Position numbers and translations under genes: made by a program
Origin: Caballeronia sordidicola
Lineage (GTDB): Bacteria; Pseudomonadota; Gammaproteobacteria; Burkholderiales; Burkholderiaceae
Reading direction: 5' to 3'
Assembly: GCF_002220365.1 (NCBI RefSeq)
Contig: NZ_MTHB01000126.1
Span: 84,797-148,796 of the forward strand
DNA length: 64,000 bases
The notes under the pieces: generated by a model
What the model was told of the DNA's origin: nothing
Database searches by the model: none
Seen by the model: only the letters and a program-made list of their open reading frames with translations
Shown: in pieces, positions 8,133 through 16,522 of the stretch
Position numbering within the stretch: the first letter of the stretch is position 1
Layout of the letters: every line of letters starts with the position of its first letter

Positions 8133-9385
8133 TCGTCACGCTTGTCGTTGTGCTGATCCTCGCGAACTTCGTGAGCGGCGAAAAGAAGGTCGAGCACAAC
8201 ATCGACCGGCTGTATTCAAGCGACGACCCGCAATTCATTCGTTCGATGAGCCTCTTGCTAGGGCCGCCGGTGACATCGGGCAATCGGTATGCCGTGCTGC
8301 TGAACGGCGACGAAATCTTCCCTTCCATGCTCGATGGCATTCAATCCGCCAAAGAAACCATCACCTTCGAAACATTCATCTACTGGTCCGGGGAAATTGG
8401 CGCGCAATTTGCGGCGGCGTTGTCGGAGAAAGCGCGCTCGGGCGTTGCAGTGCATATCCTGCTCGATTGGATGGGTTGCAAGAAAATGGATCATCGTTAT
8501 CTCGACGAACTGCGGCAAGCCGGCGCCGACGTCGTGCAATATCACAAGCCACACTGGACCGGACTCGGGCGAATGAATAACCGGACGCACCGGAAGCTGC
8601 TGATCATCGATGGCCGCGTGGGTTTCACCGGTGGTGTTGGAATTGCGGAGGAATGGACCGGTCACGCGCAAGACGAAAAGCATTGGCGCGACACGCATTT
8701 CCGGGTGGAGGGTCCGGTAGTCGGTCACATGCAGGCCGTTTTCATGGACAACTGGATCAAGGCGACCGGCAATGTACTGCATGGTCCCAAGTATTTTCCT
8801 GAGATACCCCCATTGGCCGAAGGCGATGCCAGCCATGGTGTCGCGCACATGTTCAGCAGCTCCCCCACCCACGGCGCCGACGACATGGAACTGATGTATC
8901 TCATGGCGATCACGGCGGCCACGCACAGCATTCATCTCGCGAGCGCGTATTTCGTCCCCGATGGCCTCGCGATCAACGCTCTGGTGGAAGCCGCACGACG
9001 CGGCGTGAGAGTGCGCATTGTGACGCCGGGAAAACGTATTGACACGCACACAGTGCGTGAAGCCTCCCGCGCTTGCTGGGGAGATCTGCTCGCCGCGGGT
9101 ATTGAAATCCACGAATATCAGCCGACCATGTTCCATTGCAAATTACTCGTGGTGGACGATTACCTGGTTTCAGCGGGATCGACGAATTTTGACAGCCGCT
9201 CGTTCAAGCTCAACGACGAAGCGAACCTCAATATCTACGATCGCGAATTCGCCCGTCAGCAAAGCGCGATCTTCGACGCCGATATAGAAAAGTCGCACCT
9301 TGTCACGTACGAAGAGTGGCTGAATCGACCGAGGTTAGAGAAGCTGATCGAGAAAGTAGTGCCGTTGCTCGATTGGCAGCTTTGA
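8102..9385 (+). CDS. Cardiolipin synthase-like phospholipase D family protein
   Basis: 427 residues from ATG 8102 (MLLLAIPLTVVVTLVVVLIL), with one N-terminal membrane anchor at residues 2-22. Two HKD catalytic motifs are intact: H163-x-K165-x4-D170 (THRKLLIIDGRVGFTGG) and H345-x-K347-x4-D352 (FHCKLLVVDDYLVSAGSTNFDSRS). This is the cls/clsB layout, which makes cardiolipin from phosphatidylglycerol or a related phospholipid at the inner membrane. The frame is open upstream to 8018, but that part (MSAACTRASGSYN) lacks a binding site and does not look like a family N-terminus. It is convergent with the DUF1828-like gene. Confidence 0.88.
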   Translation: MLLLAIPLTVVVTLVVVLILANFVSGEKKVEHNIDRLYSSDDPQFIRSMSLLLGPPVTSGNRYAVLLNGDEIFPSMLDGIQSAKETITFETFIYWSGEIGAQFAAALSEKARSGVAVHILLDWMGCKKMDHRYLDELRQAGADVVQYHKPHWTGLGRMNNRTHRKLLIIDGRVGFTGGVGIAEEWTGHAQDEKHWRDTHFRVEGPVVGHMQAVFMDNWIKATGNVLHGPKYFPEIPPLAEGDASHGVAHMFSSSPTHGADDMELMYLMAITAATHSIHLASAYFVPDGLAINALVEAARRGVRVRIVTPGKRIDTHTVREASRACWGDLLAAGIEIHEYQPTMFHCKLLVVDDYLVSAGSTNFDSRSFKLNDEANLNIYDREFARQQSAIFDADIEKSHLVTYEEWLNRPRLEKLIEKVVPLLDWQL

Positions 9386-9433
9386 ACGCCTGAACGATTT
9401 TTTTCCCCGGGTTCGACTACTACCGCCACGACC

Positions 9434-10219
9434 TCAATGTCGCGTCAAAGCGCCGCCCGCCGCCGCCTCGATCAGCTTTCTCATAGGCCACGCCTCGGCG
9501 TACTGACCGATCACAGCCACTTCACGATCCGCCTGTTCGGGTAACAAACGGTCGTCCACCACTACGATGATGGGCATGTTGGCAGTCAGCGCATTGCCTC
9601 GCAGGTCTACAAGCTTGTAAAGCTCCGACGACGAAGCGTTGCGATGACATGAGATCACGTCGATCTGCGTGTCACCCTGTGACAGGTCGAAACCATATTG
9701 ACGACCCGACACGCCCGCGGCCTTCAGCGTGCTCTTGAGTGCCGGGACATCTGGTTTTATTGCGTTGAGATAAAGCCTTGTGTCGCCAATCAGGCTGGGC
9801 TCGCGGACGGCGAAGTCAGTGCCCGCGTTATCGAATTCCCATCTGGCCAGACTCAGCAACGCGTCGACATAACTCGCGAAGCCGGACGCCATGTTGGAAA
9901 CTTCAAACGTGCCTTCAATTTCGCCCTCATGCGTTACGTTGATGCCGGGCTGCTTGATCGCTGCTTTCACGACCTGATAGTCCCGCAGATGAAACGAATT
10001 GATCTGGCGGGCGAAGCAGTGGAACAACGTCCCCCCTGAATCAAAGAACCGTATCTGCTCGCGATCACCCAGATATTCCGCATAGATCTCGAATGGGTCA
10101 CCTCCGTAAAAACCAAACGGTGTCTGGAGGGCCATCATGGGCGGGTATTCATCTTCTAGTTGCACGCAGCCGAAACCAAGCTTTGCGCACATGTCCTGGC
10201 AGGACGACTGGATATTCAT
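9434..10219 (-). CDS. DUF1828-like protein, second gene of an overlapping pair
   Basis: 261 residues, soluble, no signal peptide or membrane segment. Residues about 33-70 (GFYGGDPFEIYAEYLGD, IRFFDSGGTLFHCF) match my memory of the DUF1828 domain, which has the same strand-rich pattern ending in a DDG/DSGG turn. The C-terminal half (FDLSQGDTQIDVISCHRNAS, MPIIVVVDDRLL) resembles the DUF1829 partner domain. No catalytic residues are known. Its start overlaps the stop of the upstream gene by 4 nt (ATGA at 10216-10219), so the two are translated together. DUF1828 genes occur in mobile and phage-linked contexts; a toxin-antitoxin or defence role is a guess. Confidence 0.6.
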   Translation of the reverse strand: MNIQSSCQDMCAKLGFGCVQLEDEYPPMMALQTPFGFYGGDPFEIYAEYLGDREQIRFFDSGGTLFHCFARQINSFHLRDYQVVKAAIKQPGINVTHEGEIEGTFEVSNMASGFASYVDALLSLARWEFDNAGTDFAVREPSLIGDTRLYLNAIKPDVPALKSTLKAAGVSGRQYGFDLSQGDTQIDVISCHRNASSSELYKLVDLRGNALTANMPIIVVVDDRLLPEQADREVAVIGQYAEAWPMRKLIEAAAGGALTRH

Positions 10220-10674
10220 TTCGACTCCGGAACCGATGGGTCAGGTAAGACGCAGGTCAGCGTCAAGTTGGTCTTCCTGCAAAAGAGCAGCAGCGCGCCC
10301 GCGAAACTGATCGCAGACCATTCAGCGTGGCCCGCCAAACGGTCGCGACCCACGTGTTCGTGGGGATGCCGATGAGCGTCCGCTGGTCGTCGACCACTTT
10401 GAAAGACGTCGAGCTGGTACGCTCGGCGATTACCCCGATGCTGCGAGTAGTACATGCTGAACAGGAATTGCTTAAGGTGCGGTCGCCGCCCGTATCGAAC
10501 AGATAGATCAGCCGTGATGCCCTGAATGCGTCTGCCCTCGGCATCCGTGACACAGAACTCGCATTTCGCCCAACTTACCGTTTGCTGCCGCCGTCTCCAT
10601 CCCGTTGATGGGTCGCCGAATTTGATGAGGCTCAACAAGCGTTCCGCCTCGTCCCGTGGAAGATCGTCGATCAT
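10216..10674 (-). CDS. Unrecognised protein, first gene of the DUF1828-like pair
   Basis: 152 residues. The N-terminus (MIDDLPRDEAERLLSLIKFG) is a helix typical of small accessory proteins. It is followed by strand-rich sequence (KCEFCVTDAEGRRIQGITAD, AYQLDV) and then PHEHVG with a C-terminal FAGALLLFCRKTNL. The order YQLDV / PH-x-HVG / aromatic-rich tail recalls DUF6978-type proteins, which carry a conserved histidine pair near the C-terminus; I cannot confirm this by search. No convincing Shine-Dalgarno precedes ATG 10674. The 4-nt overlap with the next gene implies a fixed ratio of the two products. Confidence 0.55.
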   Translation of the reverse strand: MIDDLPRDEAERLLSLIKFGDPSTGWRRRQQTVSWAKCEFCVTDAEGRRIQGITADLSVRYGRRPHLKQFLFSMYYSQHRGNRRAYQLDVFQSGRRPADAHRHPHEHVGRDRLAGHAEWSAISFAGALLLFCRKTNLTLTCVLPDPSVPESK

Positions 10675-10815
10675 AAGAAGTCATGGTTTGCATCCTGCGT
10701 GCTCGCGTGGATTTCACATGACCAACCATACCGTGATGCGCTTCATACGAGTCAAGGCGAAAATCGTCATAAAGTGTCTGCTCGCCTCACCAATGCGCCT
10801 CACGTTGCAATCAAG

Positions 10816-12108
10816 CTACCCGCCGATCACCCCGGTTCGCATCAACGCCTCGATCTGCGCGTCACCCATGCCAAGCACGTCGCGCAGCATGGCGCTCGTG
10901 TGTTGTCCAAGCATCGGCGGCGCCTGATCGTACGCAACCGGCGTAGCCGATAAACGCAGCGGACTTGCGACCGTCGGCGCAACGCCCGCAACGGGATGCG
11001 GTATGTCCCGCGCCGCGCCGCGAAATTGCGCCTGATCGGAATCGAAAGCCTGCGCGATATCGTTGATCGGCCCGCACGGCACGCCGCACGCTTCGAACGC
11101 GTCGACCCATGCGTCGCGAGGACGCGTCATGAAGACTGCCGCCAGCTGCGGCAGCAATTCCGCCCGGTTCACGCTACGCCCGCTATTGGTAGCGAAGCGT
11201 GCATCGAGCGCAAGTTCCGGCACGTTCATTGCGGTGCACATCGAACGAAACTGGCTGTCGTTGCCGCATGCGACGATCACGTGGCCATCGCTCGCGGCAA
11301 ATGTCTGGTACGGCACGATGTTCGGATGCGCATTGCCCATGCGCTGTGGCGCGATGCCCGTGGTGAGATAGTTCATCGACTGGTTCGCGAGCATGGCGAG
11401 CTGGCAATCGAGCAACGCGATGTCGAGATGTTGCCCGAGCCCGCTTTTTTCGCGCTCCAAAAGTGCGGCGAGCACGCCGGTGGTTGCGTACATGCCGGCC
11501 ATCAGATCCGTTACGGCCACGCCGACTTTTTCCGGGCCGCCGCCCGCTACGCTGTCGGGCTCGCCGGTAATGCTCATCAGCCCGCCCATTCCCTGGATCA
11601 GGAAGTCGTAACCCGCGCGCGGCGATAGCGGGCCGCTCTGTCCAAAACCCGTCACCGAGCAGTACACGAGCCGCGGATTGAGCGCCGAAAGACTTTCATA
11701 GTCCAACTGATATTTCCTGAGTCCCCCGACCTTGAAGTTTTCGACGACCACGTCGCACGACTTCGCGAACTCGCGGATCAGCGCGGCGCCTTCGGGTGAA
11801 CTCATGTCGATGGCAACCGACTGCTTGTTTCGGTTCGCGCACAGGAAATAGGCGCTCTCCGATGTATCACGGCCCTCGGCGTCGCGAAGGAATGGCGGGC
11901 CCCATGTGCGGGTGTCGTCGCCCGTGCCCGGACGCTCGATCTTGATCACTTGCGCCCCGAGATCCGCGAGATTTTGCGTGCACCACGGCCCCGCCAGCAC
12001 CCTCGACAGATCCAGCACGCGAATGCCATCCAGCGGCCGTTTTCTTGTCGTATGCATGGTCGCGCCCGGGTTTTCCGGCGTCGGTTGATTCTTGCTGTCC
12101 TGCACCAT
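10816..12108 (-). CDS. Family III (CaiB/BaiF) acyl-CoA transferase
   Basis: 430 residues. The fold is marked by PLDGIRVLDLSRVLAGPWC, DLGAQVIKIERPGTGDDTR, NRNKQSVAIDMSSPEG, and DVVVENFKVGGL, all classic for formyl-CoA/carnitine-CoA transferases. The catalytic aspartate is probably D201 in GVAVTDLMAGMYA. It moves CoA between carboxylic acids; the substrate is not deducible. The start at 12108 has GAGGTGA directly upstream; an internal ATG at 12057 is an alternative. It stands alone on the minus strand, with no adjacent acyl-CoA dehydrogenase or hydratase. Confidence 0.9.
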   Translation of the reverse strand: MVQDSKNQPTPENPGATMHTTRKRPLDGIRVLDLSRVLAGPWCTQNLADLGAQVIKIERPGTGDDTRTWGPPFLRDAEGRDTSESAYFLCANRNKQSVAIDMSSPEGAALIREFAKSCDVVVENFKVGGLRKYQLDYESLSALNPRLVYCSVTGFGQSGPLSPRAGYDFLIQGMGGLMSITGEPDSVAGGGPEKVGVAVTDLMAGMYATTGVLAALLEREKSGLGQHLDIALLDCQLAMLANQSMNYLTTGIAPQRMGNAHPNIVPYQTFAASDGHVIVACGNDSQFRSMCTAMNVPELALDARFATNSGRSVNRAELLPQLAAVFMTRPRDAWVDAFEACGVPCGPINDIAQAFDSDQAQFRGAARDIPHPVAGVAPTVASPLRLSATPVAYDQAPPMLGQHTSAMLRDVLGMGDAQIEALMRTGVIGG

Positions 12109-12289
12109 TTCACCTCGTTCGTTTCAAGCCGGGTTCTGGCTGATCGGCCCGTTCATGACGGGGAAAATGCGAATTGGCACGCCTGCTCGGGCGGCTGGCG
12201 GAGAACCGCATCGTCTGATGCCGTCGATTGTAGCCAAGTCGCCAGATAGGGCGTCCCGGTCCGGCGTTCGCCAGTTTGTCTAACTCGTA

Positions 12290-12388
12290 TATTCCGACGC
12301 GCACCAGCCAATCGACAGGATCAAAATCACGGAATACGGTCGAAATATTTGTCAGGTACCGGAATATTCCGTGAGCATCATCCGTTTA
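12290..12388 (+). promoter_or_regulatory. CGGAATA array and candidate ECF promoter
   Basis: Four copies of CGGAATA lie in 82 bp: 12296-12290 (minus), 12330-12336, 12360-12366, and 12371-12365 (minus); the last two form the palindrome CGGAATATTCCG (12360-12371). The two plus-strand copies are exactly 30 bp apart. GGAAT (12361-12365), a 17-nt spacer and CGTTT (12383-12387) form an ECF-type promoter 36 nt before the COG4315 gene. The rest of the 314-nt gap back to 12109 shows no gene. Confidence 0.6.
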
Positions 12389-12422
12389 TCCCGTACCTGC
12401 ACAATGGAACGAGACAAACAAC

Positions 12423-12797
12423 ATGAGAATGCGAATCCCGATGCTCGCTGCAGCGCTGACCCTCTCCGCGGCCGCCAGTCTGGGTGCCCATGCTGCCTCG
12501 CCAATGGCCGGAGGCGGTATGTACACCGACGCGAAAGGCATGACGCTCTACACGTTTGACAAGGATCCGGCGTCGGGTCCGAGCGCGTGCAGCGGCGGTT
12601 GCGCCCAAGCGTGGCCGGCGGTAATGGCCGATGGCTCGGACAAACCCCAGGGTGACTGGACCATGATGCCCGCAGCCGATGGCGGCAACCAGTGGGCATA
12701 CAAGGGCAAGCGCGTGTACACGTTCGCGAAAGACAAGAAACCCGGCGATGCCAACGGCGAAAATTTCAAGGACATGTGGCATACCGTGAAGCAGTAA
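12423..12797 (+). CDS. Secreted COG4315-type repeat protein
   Basis: 124 residues with a signal peptide (MRMRIPMLAAALTLSAAASL, cleavage after AHA near residue 24). The mature part has two repeats with the Yx(F/W/Y)xxD signature, LYTFDKDPASGPSACSGGCA and VYTFAKDKKPGD, which define the secreted repeat family PF03640/COG4315. Two cysteines in the first repeat could form a periplasmic disulfide. Function is unknown; family members often sit beside ECF sigma genes, as here. First gene of the ECF unit and likely its target. A small tandem duplication follows at 12805-12832 (GCAACAAGC[T/G]TGAA twice). Confidence 0.85.
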   Translation: MRMRIPMLAAALTLSAAASLGAHAASPMAGGGMYTDAKGMTLYTFDKDPASGPSACSGGCAQAWPAVMADGSDKPQGDWTMMPAADGGNQWAYKGKRVYTFAKDKKPGDANGENFKDMWHTVKQ

Positions 12798-12965
12798 GCG
12801 GGATGCAACAAGCTTGAAGCAACAAGCGTGAAGCAGCAAAACGCCATCAGAGCGATGCAGACCAGCATGAAGCGATCGATGGCCACTGTGCACGTGCGGC
12901 AATATCGTCGTCACGGGAACAGCGGCCCGGAGCGTTGAAAGTGAACCAGTCATGAGCATAGGCCG

Positions 12966-13484
12966 TTGAGCTTCGATACCGACCTCGTTGGAGTTCTGCC
13001 GCAGTTGCGGCGTTATGCGCGCGCGCTAACGGGAGACCGTGCGTGGGCCGATGACCTCGTGCAGGACGTGACCGAACGCGCGCTGGGCCGGTCGAAAGGA
13101 TTTCGCGTCGGCAGCAATCTGCGCGCATGGCTGTTCACGATCATGCGCAATCTCTATATCGATCAGTTGCGCGGCCGGCGCGATATTGCCGTCGACGATG
13201 AAACCGCGCCCTGGCGGCAGATGGCCGCGCCCGTGGGCGAAGTCGACGGGCTCGTGCTTCGTGACGTGCAACGCGCGCTATATTGCCTGCCGGTTGAGCA
13301 ACGCGAAGTCATGCTGCTCGTCTGTGTCGAGGACATGAGTTATCAGGAGGCATCCGTGGTGCTGAACGTGCCGGCCGGAACGGTGATGTCGCGACTATCG
13401 CGGGCGCGTGAACACATGCGTGTGCTGCTCGGTGAGGAACCGGGCCGCAAATCGGCATCGTTGAAAATCGTGAGTGGCACATGA
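12966..13484 (+). CDS. ECF sigma factor
   Basis: 172-residue sigma70 of the extracytoplasmic-function group. Region 2 covers about residues 10-75 (PQLRRYARALTG, WADDLVQDVTERAL, NLRAWLFTIMRNLYIDQLR) and region 4 about 105-155 (LPVEQREVMLLV, MSYQEASVVLNVPAGTVMSRL). The start is TTG 12966 (MSFDTDLVGVLPQ); the nearby ATG at 12952 reaches a stop after five codons, and there is no strong ribosome binding site, which suggests low basal translation. It overlaps the anti-sigma gene by 4 nt. Confidence 0.93.
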   Translation: MSFDTDLVGVLPQLRRYARALTGDRAWADDLVQDVTERALGRSKGFRVGSNLRAWLFTIMRNLYIDQLRGRRDIAVDDETAPWRQMAAPVGEVDGLVLRDVQRALYCLPVEQREVMLLVCVEDMSYQEASVVLNVPAGTVMSRLSRAREHMRVLLGEEPGRKSASLKIVSGT

Positions 13485-14275
13485 CGAATCCCGAACGTCC
13501 GGAACAGGCGGAAGCGAGCGCGGCAGCCGATGAGTTGCGCGCGCTGTCCGCGTTCATCGACGATGAAGCGCCGGAGGCCGAGCGCGCTGAAACCGCTGCG
13601 CGCATCGCCCGCGATCCGGCGAGCGCGGCGACGGTCGCCGCGTATCGGGCGCAAGACAATGCGCTGCGGGCGCTGTTTGCCGCCACGGCTGACAAGGAAC
13701 CTCAAGTCGTGGTGGTGCGTCCGCGCAGGCGTTATCTGATGGCGGCGAGCTGGCTGGTGGTGGGGATCGCATGCGGCTTCCTGATGCATATGCTGTTGCC
13801 GGTCCTCGATCAGGATCGCCCGGCGCCCACGTTCGCGCAACGCGCGGATATCGCTTACGCGGTATATGCGCCTGAGCAGCGGCACGCGGTGGAAGTCGCG
13901 GCGTCGCAGGAGGATCATCTCGTGACGTGGTTATCCAAGCGGCTCAACCGCACCTTGATCATTCCCTCGCTGCACGAGTATGGGTTCGAGCTGGTCGGTG
14001 GCCGCTTGTTGCCCGGCGAGGACGGACCTGCGGCGCAGTTCATGTATCAGAACGCCAGCGGCGAACGGCTCACGCTGTACATGACAAGCGGCTCGGGCAA
14101 GCATAAGGACGAGTACGCCATACGGATGTTGCGCGACGGCTCGCGACGAACTTTCTACTGGACGACCGATCACGCGGGTTACGCGCTCTCCGGACAGATC
14201 GGTGAGGCGAAGCTCCGTGCCATCAGCTTCGATACCTGCGCGGCCTTAGGCGGCGATCCGAAGAAATGGCAGTAA
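13481..14275 (+). CDS. Anti-sigma factor, single-pass membrane protein
   Basis: 264 residues. The cytoplasmic N-terminal part (ELRALSAFIDDEAPEAERAE) resembles anti-sigma domains but lacks the HxxxCxxC zinc motif, so it is not a ZAS type. One membrane segment follows at about residues 88-108 (MAASWLVVGIACGFLMHMLL). The periplasmic domain is about 150 residues. ATG 13481 overlaps the sigma stop (ATGA), so sigma and anti-sigma are made together. I infer that it holds the ECF factor at the inner membrane until an envelope signal arrives. Confidence 0.87.
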   Translation: MTNPERPEQAEASAAADELRALSAFIDDEAPEAERAETAARIARDPASAATVAAYRAQDNALRALFAATADKEPQVVVVRPRRRYLMAASWLVVGIACGFLMHMLLPVLDQDRPAPTFAQRADIAYAVYAPEQRHAVEVAASQEDHLVTWLSKRLNRTLIIPSLHEYGFELVGGRLLPGEDGPAAQFMYQNASGERLTLYMTSGSGKHKDEYAIRMLRDGSRRTFYWTTDHAGYALSGQIGEAKLRAISFDTCAALGGDPKKWQ

Positions 14276-14371
14276 GCGGTTTTCCGGATCGCGGCGCTTG
14301 AAGGGACGGGAATATATCGGGCGCACGCGGTAACTAGAGCGAAGTTATTGAGACCCGAGGCCAGAAGAACA

Positions 14372-14944
14372 ATGAAGAATGATCGAAGCAGCATGTGCCG
14401 CGCGAAGCGGCTTTTGCGCGTTGCCGCGATAGGCGCGGGGTGTTTGCTGAGCGTCGCCGCCATCGCCGATGGGCGCTTCACGCTAACCTCGCCCGGCCTC
14501 GCCGATAACGCCACCCTCGATTCCCGGCATGCCGCCAGCGCGCAGGATTGTGGTGGCAAGAACGTCTCGTTGCCGCTGGCGTGGAGCAATGCGCCGTCAG
14601 AGACCCAAAGCTTTGCGGTCACCATCTTCGATCCCGACGGCGCTCGCGGCCTGGGCATCGTGCATTGGATTCTCTACGGAATTCCTGCTGCGACGACCGC
14701 GCTCGGGGAAGGCGGGCCGCCGCCGGCAGGCAGTGTGGGCGGAATCAACCGGACGGGGAAGGACGGTTATTACGGGCCCTGCCCGCCGCATGGCGACGCA
14801 CCGCATCACTATGTCGTGCAAGCCTACGCGCTGGATCTCGCCGCCAACGCCCTGCCCGCCGCGCTCGATCGCAACGCTTTGATCGCGGCGATGAAGGGTC
14901 ACGTGCTGGCGTCGTCGAGTATGGTGGTGCGGTACGCGCGTTGA
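14372..14944 (+). CDS. YbhB/YbcL (PEBP-like) secreted protein
   Basis: 190 residues from ATG 14372, with AGAAG upstream; the frame also opens at a TTG 14348. The signal sequence is LLRVAAIGAGCLLSVAAIAD. The phosphatidylethanolamine-binding-protein fold shows in SLPLAWSNAPSETQSFAVTI, FDPDGARGLGIVHWILYGIP, NRTGKDGYYGPCPPHGDAPH and HYVVQAYALD. PEBP-type ligand-pocket residues (DPD, H of VHW, GPCPPHG) are kept. Role unknown in bacteria. It follows the anti-sigma gene by 96 nt; a GGAAT at 14309-14313 lacks a convincing -10. Confidence 0.87.
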   Translation: MKNDRSSMCRAKRLLRVAAIGAGCLLSVAAIADGRFTLTSPGLADNATLDSRHAASAQDCGGKNVSLPLAWSNAPSETQSFAVTIFDPDGARGLGIVHWILYGIPAATTALGEGGPPPAGSVGGINRTGKDGYYGPCPPHGDAPHHYVVQAYALDLAANALPAALDRNALIAAMKGHVLASSSMVVRYAR

Positions 14945-15004
14945 TAACCGCGATGCGTGATCAAGCAGTACACGCGGTACAGCAATGCATCGCGGCGCAG
15001 GCCT

Positions 15005-16522
15005 TCAGACTTCATCCGTCGCCGCGAGTCCCGCCCTCGTCTGCACGCGCCACGCACGTGAACCGCCAAGGAAGTCGACCCAACCGAGCGCCGCGCCCGT
15101 ATGGCGCAGCAACTGGAACGTGAACGGCTCGACAATCGCCGTCACGACCGCCATCCACAGGCTCGACCCGGCGGTGTCTCCCGTCCAGCGCCGGTACAGA
15201 TGCACGGTCCATAGGTGGAAGGCGAAATCGATAAGAATCTTCCCGCCGATCACGCTGAAAATAGGCAGCACAATCGCGCCGCGCCGATCCACGATAAACC
15301 CCAGCAGCAGCGCAAACGCCGTCAAGCCGTAGATGGGCTGCACGGTATCAAAGGCCTTCACGGGCAGCATCAGCAAACCGAGCGTGCCGTAACGCCGGTT
15401 GCCGGTCATGTCGCGATTCCAGTACTGCGTCTGCAAAAAGCCCGCGAACCAGCGCCGCCGCTGGCGCATGAAACCGCTGAACGAACTCGGCGCGTCCGTG
15501 ATGGCGTGCGCGTTGCCCACCACCCGCACGTCCCAGTCCAGACCGTGATCGACGGCATGACGACGCAGCCGGTGAATCAGCTCGTAATCTTCCACCAGGC
15601 ATTGCGGATCAAACCCGCCGACGGCCAGCAGCGCATCGCGGCGAAACGAGGCGAACGCGCCCGAGATCAGCAGCAGGCTATCGGCGCGCATCCACGCAAA
15701 ACGCGCGATGAAATTGCGGATGTATTCATACGTCTGGAACCACTGGAAAAAGCGCCCGCTCATCGTTTTACTGCACACCGGAACCAGGATACCCGCCGCT
15801 GCAACCAGATTCGGTCGCGATGCAAACGCACTGCGCATGGCCAGAACGGCGTCGTCAGCGAGACGCGTATCGGCATCGACGGTCATGACGATCGGCGTAC
15901 TGATCTTTTCGATTGCCGCGTTCAGTGCGCGTGCCTTGCCGCCATGCGCCACGCGTAGCCAGAACAGCGCCGGGTGCAGCGTCGACGCCGCGCTCAGCTC
16001 GCCCTCCGCCGGCGCGACGAGACCAAAACGTTGCGTAAGAAGCTCGGCGGTGGCGTCGGAAGAACCATCGTCGGCAATCACGATTTGCGCCGCGCCGTGC
16101 GTTTGCCCGAGCAATTTCGCGAGCGTGTTGGGCAGCACGGCTGCCTCGTTATGCGACGCCACGATCACGCCGAGCTTCGGCAAACCACGTTCGCGCTGCT
16201 TGCGATCAAGCGGCTTGCGCGGCCTGACGAGCGTCCACGATTTCGCCGCGACGAACATCAGCAGCAAGGTGTCGTAGACCACGTAGGCAATGCCCGTCGA
16301 CCATGCCACCACGCCGTGCAGGAAGAACGCGCGGGCGAACAGCACGAGCCACAGCAGGACCACGCCGCCGTGAATCAGCACGCTCGCGAGGGTCACCGGG
16401 CGAGGCGCCAAGCGCGGCGAAGCCTGCGCGAGCGCCTCTTCCAGCGATCGCTTCACAAGCGGATCCGGTTGGGCCGGGGTCTTTTTCGTTCGCATGGGAA
16501 CGGCGTGAAGTTTCACATCCAT
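15005..16522 (-). CDS. Membrane glycosyltransferase, GT2 family
   Basis: 505 residues. Two membrane helices come first (about 47-70 and 74-92), then a GT2 catalytic domain with D151-D152 (DDGSSD), D216-x-D218 (DAD), the ED pair at 311-312 and Q354-R-R-R-W358 (QRRRW), followed by C-terminal helices. All elements of a processive PgaC/cellulose-synthase-like enzyme are present, but no PgaB, PgaD or PilZ partner is nearby, and product identity is unknown. The start MDVKLHAV at 16522 overlaps the stop of the cytochrome b561 gene as TAATG, so translation is coupled. A later ATG at 16495 (MRTKKTPAQ) is less likely. Confidence 0.87.
   Translation of the reverse strand: MDVKLHAVPMRTKKTPAQPDPLVKRSLEEALAQASPRLAPRPVTLASVLIHGGVVLLWLVLFARAFFLHGVVAWSTGIAYVVYDTLLLMFVAAKSWTLVRPRKPLDRKQRERGLPKLGVIVASHNEAAVLPNTLAKLLGQTHGAAQIVIADDGSSDATAELLTQRFGLVAPAEGELSAASTLHPALFWLRVAHGGKARALNAAIEKISTPIVMTVDADTRLADDAVLAMRSAFASRPNLVAAAGILVPVCSKTMSGRFFQWFQTYEYIRNFIARFAWMRADSLLLISGAFASFRRDALLAVGGFDPQCLVEDYELIHRLRRHAVDHGLDWDVRVVGNAHAITDAPSSFSGFMRQRRRWFAGFLQTQYWNRDMTGNRRYGTLGLLMLPVKAFDTVQPIYGLTAFALLLGFIVDRRGAIVLPIFSVIGGKILIDFAFHLWTVHLYRRWTGDTAGSSLWMAVVTAIVEPFTFQLLRHTGAALGWVDFLGGSRAWRVQTRAGLAATDEV

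Noticed and set aside
10263..10553. 96-codon frame inside the first gene of the DUF1828-like pair, which raised the possibility of a frameshifted pseudogene
   Set aside because: The 152-residue frame stays coherent to its end (YQLDV, PHEHVG) and joins the next gene by an ATGA overlap, so an intact gene is the simpler reading.
12952..12969. ATG 12952 as the ECF sigma start
   Set aside because: The frame stops after five codons; the sigma homology begins at TTG 12966.
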